A stretch of 59,146 nt of DNA from Thermoanaerobaculia bacterium (GCA_027067575.1 JAMOVQ010000026.1:1-59146); one strand, 5' to 3'; positions 48,648 through 57,537 are shown, counted from the first letter of the stretch. The notes: generated from the sequence alone by a model not told the origin. Numbers and translations: made by a program.

Positions 48648-51094
48648 TGTACCAGAACGATTCCGAGTTGCTCGACCGCGCCGCGGAGATGCTGGCCGGG
48701 GACCGTCCCGAACCCGAGGCGGAGGAGGCGATCCTTCGGCGGGTCGAGGCACGGGTGGCCGACTACGGGACACCCGAGGTGATCGACGGGTGCGGCGGCT
48801 TCGCGCCGCTGCTCGGACCGTACCGGCGGGGAGAGCTCCCGGAGGCCACGGTCCGGCTCGTTCGCGATCACCTCAGGGGATGTCCGGCATGCCGGAACAG
48901 GATCCGGGAGGCGGTTGTCCGTCCGCCGCTCCGGGCCGTGCAACCGCCCGCCCGCCGGATCCGGTGGTGGCGCGCTGCCGCGGCGGCGGCCCTCGTGGCG
49001 GTCGCCTGGGCCGGCTGGCGTGTGGCCACTGCGAACCCGGTCGATGCCACCGTGGCCGCCGGCCCTGGAACCGTGCACCGGCTCGCAGGCGGCCCCTCCG
49101 GACGGCTGGCGCTGGGAGACCGGATCCGGCCCGGCGACCGGGTTCGGATCGGCCGGGAGGGTGGCGCGCTGCTGTCCCTGGCCGACGGCTCCACGGTGGA
49201 GCTCGCACCGGGAACCGAGATCGTCCTCGCCCGGTTGCGGCGCGAAATCGGGGTCGCTCACGGCGCAGTCCTGGTTCATGCGGCGCCCCAGCTCCGGGGA
49301 CGGCTGCACGTCCGCACCCGGGACTGCGGCGTCACGGTCCACGGGACGACGTTCGTCGTGGAGGCCGGACTCGCCGGCTCGCGCGTCGGCGTGGTGGAAG
49401 GGGAGGTCGCCGTCCGCCACGGCAACCGTCGGACGCTGCTCGAACCCGGACAGACCCTCCGGACCGGTCCGGCCGCCGCGGCCGAACCAGTGGTGGAGCA
49501 GGTGGCGTGGAGCCGGGATGCCGACCGGTACCGGGCGATGCTCCGGGAGCTCGCCGCGTTCCAGCGCGAGGTGGCCGAGCGGGCACGGCCGTTCGGCGTC
49601 CGGTACCGGTCGCGGCTCGCCAGACTGATGCCGGAGAACACGGTCCTGTTCCTGACGGCGCCCGACCTGCCTTCCCGCGCCGCGGCGATCCGGGAGACGC
49701 TGGAGCACCGTCTGGAGACGAGCGAGACGCTGGCCCGCTGGTGGCGGGAAACCATCGCCGCGAACGGCGAAGGGGACGAGGTCATGGCGATGCTGGGCTG
49801 GTTCGAGGCGCTGGGCCGGGCGCTCGGCGAGGAAGGCGCCATTGCGGTGACCGGCGGCGAGGCGCCGGAGACGGGCGCCACGTTGCTGGCGGCCGAGGTC
49901 CGGGATCCCGCGGCCCTCGCCGGCCTGCTGGAGAACGGACCGTGGACGGACGGAGACGAGGCTCCGGCGCTCGTCCTGCTGGACGACGCCTCCGCCGCGG
50001 TGGAGCATGCCGCCGCGGTTCAAGTCGTGCTGGTCGACGATCTCCTCCTGGCCTCCCGCGAGGGCCGCCTGCTCCGGGAGGCGGCGGCGCGGGCATCGGG
50101 GACGGTTCCGCCCGTCTTTCCGGACACGCCGCTCGGCCGCGCGGTGGCCTCGGCGTACGCCCGGGGCGTCACCTGGCTCGCCGGCCTCGACGGCGCCGTT
50201 CTGCGGGGCGACTCCACCGGGGAGGAGCTTCCGGTGCTCGAGCGCCTCGGAGTCGCCAACGCACGGACCCTCGTGCTGCGGCTGAGCGAGACCGATGGCC
50301 TGGAGGGGGTCGCCGCCTTCGATGGGCCCCGGGCGGGCGCGGCGGCGTGGCTCGCCCCGCCGGGACCGATGGGATCCCTGGAGTTCGTCTCCCCGCGAAC
50401 CGTACTGGCAGCGGCCGCCCTGACCCGGGAGGGCGCCGCCATCGTGGACGACGTGCTGGCGATCCTCGCCGCGGTGGACCCGGACCTGCCCGGGGAGCTC
50501 CGCCGGTTCGAGGCGGAGCACGGGATCGATGTGCACTCCGACCTCGGGGGGCCTCTGGGCGGCGAGGTGGCGCTGGCGCTGGACACACCGCTCCTGCCCG
50601 TCCCGTCGTGGAAGCTCGTGGTGGAGGTCCGGGACCCTGCCACGCTGGAGGCCACCATCGAGCGGCTCGTCGCCCAGCTCGCAGCCGGGGAGGGTGAGGC
50701 ACCGACGGTCCGGGAGCTGCCCGGCGAACCGGGCTGGCACGCTCTCGTCTGCGGCGACCGGACCCTGGCCGTGTGGACGTACGCCGGCGGATACCTGGTG
50801 GCCGGACCGGCCGCCGGCGTGGTGCACGACGCCCTCGACCTGTGGCGGACGGGGAGCGGCTTGCCGGCCTCCGCCGCGTTCCGCGACCTCCTGCCGCCCG
50901 ACGCCCCGCTGGACTGTTCGGCGGTGGTGTACCACGACCTCGACGCCGTGAACGGCGCGCTCGGGATCGTGGACGACCCCGACATCGCTCCGTTGATCGC
51001 GTTGCTCCCCGCCGGCCCTGGAGTTGTTGCGGCGTACGGGGAGCAGGACGCCATCGTGGTGCGGGCCGCGCCCCGGGGGAGCACGGACCGGTGA
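48644..51094 (+). CDS. Putative anti-sigma factor with FecR and DUF3352-like domains
   Basis: Protein of 816 aa. The N-terminal cytoplasmic part has the anti-sigma zinc-finger pattern H-x3-C-x2-C in RDHLRGCPACRNR. A membrane segment (about 108-126, WWRAAAAAALVAVAWAGW) follows, then a FecR-type domain (about 135-275; GDRVRIGREGGALLSLADGS, GTTFVVEAG, GEVAVRHGNR). The remaining about 500 periplasmic residues resemble DUF3352 (GIDVHSDLGGPLGGEVALAL; VYHDLDAVNGALG), a family of unknown function. Co-translation with the ECF sigma gene supports an anti-sigma role, with the large exterior part as sensor. Zinc binding and sigma binding are inferred. Confidence 0.78.
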   Translation: MMYQNDSELLDRAAEMLAGDRPEPEAEEAILRRVEARVADYGTPEVIDGCGGFAPLLGPYRRGELPEATVRLVRDHLRGCPACRNRIREAVVRPPLRAVQPPARRIRWWRAAAAAALVAVAWAGWRVATANPVDATVAAGPGTVHRLAGGPSGRLALGDRIRPGDRVRIGREGGALLSLADGSTVELAPGTEIVLARLRREIGVAHGAVLVHAAPQLRGRLHVRTRDCGVTVHGTTFVVEAGLAGSRVGVVEGEVAVRHGNRRTLLEPGQTLRTGPAAAAEPVVEQVAWSRDADRYRAMLRELAAFQREVAERARPFGVRYRSRLARLMPENTVLFLTAPDLPSRAAAIRETLEHRLETSETLARWWRETIAANGEGDEVMAMLGWFEALGRALGEEGAIAVTGGEAPETGATLLAAEVRDPAALAGLLENGPWTDGDEAPALVLLDDASAAVEHAAAVQVVLVDDLLLASREGRLLREAAARASGTVPPVFPDTPLGRAVASAYARGVTWLAGLDGAVLRGDSTGEELPVLERLGVANARTLVLRLSETDGLEGVAAFDGPRAGAAAWLAPPGPMGSLEFVSPRTVLAAAALTREGAAIVDDVLAILAAVDPDLPGELRRFEAEHGIDVHSDLGGPLGGEVALALDTPLLPVPSWKLVVEVRDPATLEATIERLVAQLAAGEGEAPTVRELPGEPGWHALVCGDRTLAVWTYAGGYLVAGPAAGVVHDALDLWRTGSGLPASAAFRDLLPPDAPLDCSAVVYHDLDAVNGALGIVDDPDIAPLIALLPAGPGVVAAYGEQDAIVVRAAPRGSTDR

Positions 51095-51127
51095 CCCCAT
51101 GGCGGCCGGACCGGTTCCGGAGACCCC

Positions 51128-51134
51128 GTATGAT
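51128..51134 (+). promoter_or_regulatory. Leaderless-type -10 element of the ABC operon
   Basis: GTATGAT ends 6 nt before ATG 51141, with no ribosome-binding site between. Near-consensus -10, no -35. Confidence 0.6.
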
Positions 51135-51140
51135 CGGTCC

Positions 51141-52073
51141 ATGACCGGTTCCGGGGGATCCGCGCCCCTTGTGGAGCTGGACGGGCTGACCGTCCGGCTG
51201 GGTGGACGGACGGTGCTCGACGCCGTCACGGCCCGGCTCGACGGCAGGGCGGTGGGCCTTCTCGGCCCCAACGGCGCCGGGAAGACCACGCTGATCCGGA
51301 CACTGCTCGGGTTCCATCGCCCCGCAGCCGGAAAGGCGGCGGTCCTCGGGCTCCCCGTGGGCTCCGGCGCCGCCCTGGCCCGGCGGATCGGGTACATGCC
51401 CGAGCACGAGGCGTTCATCGCGGGCATGACCGGCGTCCGCCTCGTCCGGATGCTGGCCGAGCTGTCCGGCCTCGACCGGCGCGAAGCGCTGGAGCGTGCC
51501 CACGAGGCGCTGGTGTGGGCGGGCCTCGGCGAGGCCCGGTACCGCACGGTGGAGACGTACTCGGCCGGGATGCGCCAGCTCCTCAAGCTCGCCCAGGCGG
51601 TGGTCCATCGGCCGCAGCTCCTGATCCTCGACGAGCCGACCAACGCCCTCGACCCCCCGGCCCGCCGCCGGATGCTGGAGCTCGTGGAGCACCTCCGCGA
51701 CACGGAGGGCGTGCGCGTGCTGCTTTCGTCCCACATGCTGCCCGACGTGGAACGGCTGTGCGACCAGGTGATGATCCTCCGTGAGGGCCGGCCCGCCGCC
51801 GTGCTCGACCTGGCCGCCGAACGCCGCGAAGCGCGGGGACTCTGGGTCGTCGAGGTCTCCGGAGACGAGGCCGCCTTCGCAACCGCCGCCGCGGCGGTCG
51901 GGTTCGGTGTCGCGCGGTCCGGCCGGCGGCTCCGGGTGACGGCCGCGGGCGGGCCCGGTCCCGCGGAGCTGTTTGCGGCCGCGGACCGGACCGGCACGGC
52001 GGTCGTCCGCCTGGAGGCGCGCCGGGATTCCCTGCGGGACATCTACCTCGAGGCGATGGGAGAGCTGCCGTGA
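51141..52073 (+). CDS. ABC transporter ATP-binding protein (ABC-2 type), first
   Basis: Protein of 310 aa. Walker A GPNGAGKTT, Q-loop region RIGYMPEHEAF, the signature in the form YSAGMRQLLKLAQA, Walker B LLILDEPTNALDP and switch His in SSHMLPDVER. The C-terminal about 75 residues form an extra domain after the ATPase. It powers the permease that overlaps it by 4 nt (GTGA). The substrate is unknown; ABC-2 systems of this shape export lipids, drugs, glycans or peptides, or act in membrane organisation. Confidence 0.92.
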   Translation: MTGSGGSAPLVELDGLTVRLGGRTVLDAVTARLDGRAVGLLGPNGAGKTTLIRTLLGFHRPAAGKAAVLGLPVGSGAALARRIGYMPEHEAFIAGMTGVRLVRMLAELSGLDRREALERAHEALVWAGLGEARYRTVETYSAGMRQLLKLAQAVVHRPQLLILDEPTNALDPPARRRMLELVEHLRDTEGVRVLLSSHMLPDVERLCDQVMILREGRPAAVLDLAAERREARGLWVVEVSGDEAAFATAAAAVGFGVARSGRRLRVTAAGGPGPAELFAAADRTGTAVVRLEARRDSLRDIYLEAMGELP

Positions 52074-52891
52074 GGCGGCGGTCCCTCCCTCCGTCCCTCG
52101 TCGTCGCGCGGTACGCCGTGGCCCGGATGCTGGCGGGCCGCCGGTTCCGGCAGGCGTACATCCTCGCCCTGGCTCCGCCGACCGTTGCTCTGGCCATCCT
52201 CTACGTTCTCTCCAGCGCTCCGCTGATCGAACAGCTCGGCATCCGTGGACCCGCCGCGGGAGACGCCGCCCTCGCAGTCTTTCGCGCCCTCTTCCGCTGG
52301 CAGGCGTTCGCCGCCTTCGTGCTCGCGGCGCTGGGCGGCCCCGAGATCGTCAGCCCGGACCTCGTGGACGGGGGGCTCCCCCTCCTCCTGGCCCGGCCGC
52401 TCGGACGGTGGGGGTACGTCCGCGGCAAGGTCGGCGGCGTGATGGCGCTGCTGGCGCCCGTGACATGGGGGTCGGGGCTGCTCGTCTGGCTCCTGGCGGC
52501 CGGCCTGTTGAGCGACGGCTGGTGGCGGGGCCACCTGGCCGTGGCGGGCGCCATCTTGGGGGGGCACATCCTCTGGACCGCCGAGCTCGCGCTGCTCGTC
52601 CTGGCGACCTCCGCATGGGTCCGCAACCGGTCGGCCGCCCAGGGCCTGATGCTGGGGATCCTGATGGTGCTGACCTCCGTGGGGGCGATCTCGGCACAGG
52701 TGCTGCACAACGAGCTCCTGACGCTCGTCTCGCCCCCCATGGCCGTGGCCGCCCTGGTCGCTCCTGCGCTCGGGAGCACCCGGGTGCCCGCCGGTCTCGG
52801 GCCGGCGGCCTGCCTTGCCAGCGCGACCCTGGTCGCCATCTGCCTCGCCGTGCTCATGGCCCGCCTCCGGGCCGCGGAGGTCGTCCGGTGA
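52070..52891 (+). CDS. ABC-2 type permease, first
   Basis: Membrane protein of 273 aa with about six hydrophobic segments (AYILALAPPTVALAILYVL, FAAFVLAALGGPEIVSPDL, ILWTAELALLVLATSAWV). The segment LVDGGLPLLLARPLGRWGYV is typical of ABC-2 permeases (loss-of-domain type related to NosY/GldF). The GTG start overlaps the ATPase stop; its own stop overlaps the next ATPase start by 4 nt. Confidence 0.85.
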   Translation: MRRRSLPPSLVVARYAVARMLAGRRFRQAYILALAPPTVALAILYVLSSAPLIEQLGIRGPAAGDAALAVFRALFRWQAFAAFVLAALGGPEIVSPDLVDGGLPLLLARPLGRWGYVRGKVGGVMALLAPVTWGSGLLVWLLAAGLLSDGWWRGHLAVAGAILGGHILWTAELALLVLATSAWVRNRSAAQGLMLGILMVLTSVGAISAQVLHNELLTLVSPPMAVAALVAPALGSTRVPAGLGPAACLASATLVAICLAVLMARLRAAEVVR

Positions 52892-53826
52892 CCATCGTCT
52901 CCTTCGCCGGGGTCTCGCGGTTCTACGGGGAGGTCCTCGGTGTGGCCGGGATCGACCTCTCCATCGGACCGGGGATCACCGGCCTCGTCGGCCCGAACGG
53001 CGCCGGCAAGAGCACGCTACTCGGCCTGGCTGCGGCGCTCCTGCGGCCGGACCGGGGCGAGGTTCGCGTCGGCGGGATCCCCACCACGAAACCCGGGGGG
53101 CTGCTGCGGCTGGTTGGCGCCTGCCCTCAGCGTCTGGCGTTCCCGCCCTGGGCGACGGGGATCGGGCTGCTGGAGGAGGCAGCGTCGCTGGCCGGGCTCC
53201 CACGCCGGGCCGCCCGGCGCCGGGCCGGGGCGGTGCTGGCGCGCGTGGGCCTGGAGGAGGCCGGCCCCCGGCGGGCCGCCGGGTACAGCAAGGGGATGCA
53301 GCAACGGCTCAAGGTCGCGCGGGCGCTGGTCCACGACCCGCCCGTGCTGCTCCTCGACGAGCCGCTGGACGGCCTGGACCCGGTGGGCCGGGAGTGGATG
53401 ATGCACCTGATGCGCGAGCGGGCCGACGCCGGCGGGACCGTGGTGGTTTCGACCCACGTGCTCCACGAGGTCGAGGCCATCGCCGACCGGGTGGTGTTCG
53501 TCGCGGACGGGAGGGTGGTGGCCTCGGGAGCGCTCGGCGAGGTCCGGGAGACGATCCGGTCCGAGCCGGCCCGGTATCGGGTCGTCTGTGGAGCCCCACG
53601 GGAGCTGGCGGCCACCCTCGTCGTCCGGGAGGGTACGGTGTCGGTAGGCGTCGAGCCCGGGGAGGGCGCGGTGCTCGTCCGCACCTTCGATCAGGATGGC
53701 CTCCTCGCCGCAGTGACCCGTCTCGCCGCCGCCGGTCGTTTCGGAATCACCGGTGTGGCTCCAGTCGACCGTGACGCCGAGTCGGTCTACGCCTACGTCA
53801 TGGCGGAGAGGGGAAGGAGCCGGTGA
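52888..53826 (+). CDS. ABC transporter ATP-binding protein, second
   Basis: Protein of 312 aa: Walker A GPNGAGKST, signature YSKGMQQRLKVARAL, Walker B LLLDEPLDGLDP, switch STHVLHEVEAI, followed by an extra C-terminal domain of about 85 residues. It differs enough from the first ATPase (51141) to be a separate subunit rather than a recent copy. GTG start with 4-nt overlaps on both sides. Confidence 0.92.
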   Translation: MTIVSFAGVSRFYGEVLGVAGIDLSIGPGITGLVGPNGAGKSTLLGLAAALLRPDRGEVRVGGIPTTKPGGLLRLVGACPQRLAFPPWATGIGLLEEAASLAGLPRRAARRRAGAVLARVGLEEAGPRRAAGYSKGMQQRLKVARALVHDPPVLLLDEPLDGLDPVGREWMMHLMRERADAGGTVVVSTHVLHEVEAIADRVVFVADGRVVASGALGEVRETIRSEPARYRVVCGAPRELAATLVVREGTVSVGVEPGEGAVLVRTFDQDGLLAAVTRLAAAGRFGITGVAPVDRDAESVYAYVMAERGRSR

Positions 53827-54617
53827 GCGGCGGCCTCCCCGTTCCGGCGTTGGCGGCGCTCATCCGGGCCGAGCTCCGAAGGGCTCTGACCACGCGGCGC
53901 GGGGCAACACTGTTCCTCGCCGCCGCCGCCCCCGTGCTCCTGGCCGGGCTCCGCGCCCTCTCGACCGGCGGCGGAGCGGCCGCGGCCCTGACGAGCCAGA
54001 CCTCCCAGGTTCTCCACCTCGTCCTGCTCCGCTCCGCCCTGGTGCTCGGTACCGCGGACATGCTGGCCAAGCTGTTCTCCGCGGACCGCCAGGAAGGGAC
54101 CCTGGCCCACCTCCTCCTGGCACCGCTGCCCAGGGCGGCGCTGGTCCTCGGGCGGTTTGCCGGAGCCGCCGCCGCCGTGGCCGCGGCGTTTTCCGCGTCC
54201 CTCGTCCTGACCGCCGCGCTCCTCGCCGTGCCCGCCGCCCGGGCGGGGATGCCGGTGGCTGCCACCGTGGCCGGCACCGTCGCGGGCTACCTCCCCGCCG
54301 TGGCGGCCGGGACCGTGGCGTACGGGGCCGTGTTCCTCCTCCTCGGTCTCCTGCTCCGTACTCCGGCGATCCCGATCCTCCTGATCTACGGCTGGGAGCT
54401 GCTCGTCCCGTTCCTGCCCACGGGGCTCAAGGCGTGGAGCCTCGCGTACCACGTCGGCGCCCTGGCGCCGCCACTCCTGGTCCACTCGACCCTCGAGGTC
54501 GTCGCCGCGCCCGAGAACCCAGTCCTCGCCGTTGCCGTCCTCGTCGCCGTGTCCATCCTGGCGCTGGCCGCCGCCGCCCGCCTCGCCCGCCGGCTGGAGG
54601 CCACCCCCTCGGCGTGA
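53823..54617 (+). CDS. ABC-2 type permease, second
   Basis: Membrane protein of 264 aa, Ala/Leu-rich, with about six hydrophobic segments. FSADRQEGTLAHLLLAPLPR is the ABC-2/NosY-type motif (a discrete dosage-type loop between helices). It ends the four-gene operon, 4 nt before the convergent glycosyltransferase. Two ATPases plus two permeases suggest one heteromeric exporter or two paired exporters. Confidence 0.85.
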   Translation: MSGGLPVPALAALIRAELRRALTTRRGATLFLAAAAPVLLAGLRALSTGGGAAAALTSQTSQVLHLVLLRSALVLGTADMLAKLFSADRQEGTLAHLLLAPLPRAALVLGRFAGAAAAVAAAFSASLVLTAALLAVPAARAGMPVAATVAGTVAGYLPAVAAGTVAYGAVFLLLGLLLRTPAIPILLIYGWELLVPFLPTGLKAWSLAYHVGALAPPLLVHSTLEVVAAPENPVLAVAVLVAVSILALAAAARLARRLEATPSA

Positions 54618-54621
54618 ACGC

Positions 54622-55740
54622 TCACGTCCCGGCGACCTCCCGCACGAGCTCCCGCCACGCCGCCACGGCGGCCTCCCAGCCGAGGGCGGGGGCGCGTTCG
54701 AGGGCGGCGGCCCGGAGGCGGTCGCGTTCCGCGGGCTCCAGGGCGCGGCGGATGGCGGCGGCCAGCGCCCCGGGGTCGTGGACCGGGGCGGTCAGCGCCG
54801 CGCCGCCGGCGACCTCGAGCAGGGCAGGCGTCTCGGTGACCACCACGGGCGCGCCGCACCGGAGCGCCTCGGCCACCGGGAGGCCGAACCCCTCCGCCTC
54901 GCTGGCCAAGACGAACGCCTCCGCCGAGCGGTAGAGCGCCGGCAGGTCAGCGTCGGGGACGCGACCGGGCAGGTGGATCCGGCCGGCCAGGGGGGAGCGG
55001 GCGATCCGTGCGAGGATCGGGCCGGTCCCCCACCCGGGACCGCCCGCCAGCACGAGGTCGGGGGCGCCCGGGCCGGACTCCGCGATCCGCTCCCACGCTG
55101 CCACGAGGTCGAGGATCCCCTTCCGCGGCTCCAGCGTGCCCACGTGGAGCAGGTAGGGCCGTCCCCCGGCGTAGCGGGCGCGGATCCGCTCCGCCTCGCC
55201 CGGCGCCGCCTCGGGGGAGAACCGCGGGTCGGCGCCCTCGCCGATGACCCGGACACGGTCCACGGCCCACGGGAACGCGCGAACCAGCTCGTCCCGCGTG
55301 GCACACGACGGGACCACCACGGCCGAGGCGCCCGCCAGGGAATCCTCGACCCACGCGTTGAAGCAGAACCGGTTCTTCAGCGTGTGGCGGTCGGGCAGCA
55401 GCCGGGGGGTCAGGTCGTGGACCACCACGATGGACGGCACCGGACAGCGCCGCGGCGCCACGGCCAGGCTGGCGACGAAGAGGTTCGCCCCAAGGCCCCG
55501 GAGCTGGCCCGGAACGAGCCACTGGAGCCAGAGCGATCCCGGGAGCCGCACCGGGGGCGGCGCCACGGCCGATGCACCGGCCTCCGCCAGCGGCGCGGGG
55601 AGGTCCTCAAGCGGCGCGGGGGTCAGTAGCTCGACCCGCCACCCCGGCGTGGCGGCGAGCCCCGCCATGATCTGGACCGTCCACGTCCCGACCCCGGTGC
55701 GGGGGCCGAGGAGCGCCCTCGCGTCACACGCGATATTCAT
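54622..55740 (-). CDS. GT4-family glycosyltransferase
   Basis: Protein of 372 aa: IACDARALLGPRTGVGTW at the N-terminus, VVHDLTPRLLPDRH, VVPSCATRDELVRAF, HVGTLEPRKGILDLV and the E-x7-E motif in EGFGLPVAEALRCGAPVV. The GxGTW start and EPRKG box are typical of mannosyl- or rhamnosyltransferases in glycan clusters. Its start lies 17 nt inside the preceding glycosyltransferase gene, so the pair is co-transcribed. Confidence 0.9.
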   Translation of the reverse strand: MNIACDARALLGPRTGVGTWTVQIMAGLAATPGWRVELLTPAPLEDLPAPLAEAGASAVAPPPVRLPGSLWLQWLVPGQLRGLGANLFVASLAVAPRRCPVPSIVVVHDLTPRLLPDRHTLKNRFCFNAWVEDSLAGASAVVVPSCATRDELVRAFPWAVDRVRVIGEGADPRFSPEAAPGEAERIRARYAGGRPYLLHVGTLEPRKGILDLVAAWERIAESGPGAPDLVLAGGPGWGTGPILARIARSPLAGRIHLPGRVPDADLPALYRSAEAFVLASEAEGFGLPVAEALRCGAPVVVTETPALLEVAGGAALTAPVHDPGALAAAIRRALEPAERDRLRAAALERAPALGWEAAVAAWRELVREVAGT

Positions 55741-57016
55741 CGGGTCCGGTGGGCGGCAGCCCCGCCGCCTGCCGCAGCACCTGCGCCGTCGCCCCGGCCG
55801 CACGGTCCCAGCGGAACAGCGCCGCCCGCACGCGGCCCGCCTCGCCGAGCCGCCGCCGGTGCTCCGGGTCGCGGACCAGTGCGAGCACCCCCGTTGCGAT
55901 CCCGTGAGGGCTCTCGGGATCGACGTAAACGGCAGCCGACCCGGCGACCTCGGGCATGGCGGAGCGGCCGGCGGTGACCACCGGCGTACCGCACGCCATC
56001 GCCTCCAGGAGCGGCAGCCCGAACCCCTCGAGCAGGGAAGGAAACAGCAGCGCCTCGGCGTTGGCGTACAGCGCGGGGAGCGCCTCCTGCTCCACGTAGT
56101 CCAGGTGGAGGATCCGGTCGCGGACGGGCGAGACATCGAGCTCCCGGCGGATCGACTCCGTCCGCCATCCCCAGCGCCCGACCAGGACCAGCGAGCCGGG
56201 GTAGCCCCACTCCACCACGAGGCGGAACGCCCTCAGCACGTTCGCCACGTTCTTCCGGGGCTCCAGCGTCGAGACGAACAGGAGGTACCGCTCCGGAACG
56301 CCGTCCGGCGGCTCCCCGGGGTCTCCGGAGAACGCCGGGTCGATCCCCTCGTGGACCGTGTGGACCCGGCGGCGCGGGACGCCCAGGCACTGGACCACAT
56401 CGCCTGCCGTCGCCTCGGAGACGGCGACGATCCGCTCGCTCCGGTACAGACTCGGCCCGAGGTTGCGCTCGAACTCGGCCAGCGTCTCCGGTGCAACGGT
56501 CTCCGGCATCGCCCGGAAGGCGAGGTCGTGGACCGTCGCCACAACCGTTCTGGCGAACGGCAGCTGCGTCCGGTGGGCGAAGAAGTTCGGCGCGAACAGC
56601 ACATCGTTCCCGTCGAGGACCCGCAGCAGTGGCTCCACAACGCCCTGGAGCACCGCCATGGCGGGGTGGACCGGCAGCAGGAACCCGGGAGGCAGGTGGT
56701 GCACGCGGAGGCGCATCCGCCGGGAGCCCGGCATCGGCGGCGGCGCAGGCTCCTCCGGCGCCAGGAACGTCCGGCCGTACAGGTTGAACTCGAGCCCGTC
56801 GCCGTCGCGCTCATCGAGCGCTGCCAGGAGGTTCCAGGCGTACCGCCCCACGCCGGTCATCCGCTCGAAGAACGGGAACACGTCCACGCCCACCACGGCG
56901 AGCGGCTCCCCGAGCACCGTCCTCCGGTGGAACCGCCGCCACCGGAGCGCCAGCGTCCCGGCGACGTCCTTCGCCAGGTGCCCCAGGAACCGCGCGGTCG
57001 CCGACAACCGACCCAT
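55724..57016 (-). CDS. GT4-family glycosyltransferase
   Basis: Protein of 430 aa. After a basic N-terminal stretch (RWRRFHRRTV) it has GVDVFPFFERMTGVGRYAW, TVHDLAFRAMPE, AVSEATAGDVVQ, STLEPRKNVANVLRAF and EGFGLPLLEAMACGTPVV. It resembles the next gene in plan but is about 60 residues longer. ATG 57016 has TATGAT 8 nt upstream and no ribosome-binding site. The two genes form an operon facing the ABC transporter operon. Confidence 0.9.
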   Translation of the reverse strand: MGRLSATARFLGHLAKDVAGTLALRWRRFHRRTVLGEPLAVVGVDVFPFFERMTGVGRYAWNLLAALDERDGDGLEFNLYGRTFLAPEEPAPPPMPGSRRMRLRVHHLPPGFLLPVHPAMAVLQGVVEPLLRVLDGNDVLFAPNFFAHRTQLPFARTVVATVHDLAFRAMPETVAPETLAEFERNLGPSLYRSERIVAVSEATAGDVVQCLGVPRRRVHTVHEGIDPAFSGDPGEPPDGVPERYLLFVSTLEPRKNVANVLRAFRLVVEWGYPGSLVLVGRWGWRTESIRRELDVSPVRDRILHLDYVEQEALPALYANAEALLFPSLLEGFGLPLLEAMACGTPVVTAGRSAMPEVAGSAAVYVDPESPHGIATGVLALVRDPEHRRRLGEAGRVRAALFRWDRAAGATAQVLRQAAGLPPTGPDEYRV

Positions 57017-57024
57017 TGCGCCAG

Positions 57025-57031
57025 ATCATAC
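57025..57031 (-). promoter_or_regulatory. Leaderless-type -10 element of the GT4 pair
   Basis: Minus-strand GTATGAT ends 8 nt before ATG 57016, with no ribosome-binding site. Confidence 0.5.
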
Positions 57032-57118
57032 ACGAGGCCCGCCCCCCGACGGCCTCCCACGGCCGGCACGGTGCGGGGCGAACTACCGGCACCCACCCGG
57101 CGTCTCTCGCCCGCACCG

Positions 57119-57181
57119 TGTCATTGCGAGCCGGACTCCGTGAGGAGAACGGCGAAGCAATTCCTGGCAGCCTGGCGCGCT
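57119..57181 (+). repeat. CATTGCGAG...GAAGCAAT repeat
   Basis: Nearly identical to the inverse of 31760-31822 (about four differences in 60 bases). Confidence 0.8.
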
Positions 57182-57268
57182 CCTCGGCCGTGTCGATCCG
57201 CCTCGCCGTGGGCCCAACCGGCGGCCGGCCCCCGCGCTTCGCGCGGGTGGTGCGCCCCGGCCTGCCGT

Positions 57269-57294
57269 CGCGGTGGAAGCGAGCTTCCACCGCG
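57269..57294. repeat. 12-bp perfect inverted repeat
   Basis: CGCGGTGGAAGC - GA - GCTTCCACCGCG. With only two bases between the arms it would form a cruciform or hairpin; it sits inside the repeat cluster and not next to a gene end. Confidence 0.75.
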
Positions 57295-57309
57295 CCGTCC
57301 GGCCGTGCC

Positions 57310-57343
57310 GCTGGCGCCGCCTGCGGCGTCGCTGCCGGCCGCC
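57310..57343. repeat. 34-bp repeat shared with 36370-36403
   Basis: Identical over 34 bp to 36370-36403. Confidence 0.75.
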
Positions 57344-57537
57344 TGGGCTTCGTTGAAGGGCGTTCGAGTCATCGACATTGGATGAACGGGGCCGCGAGTC
57401 TCGCACCCCGGGACCGCCCCCGCCGCGGTCGCTTCGTCGTCACGACCGCCAGGTCAGTTTCTCCTCGCGCCCTTGCGGGAACGGCCCCGGGGCTTGCCCT
57501 CGCCTCCGTCGCTGGACCGCCCCCGCCCCCACGCCGG

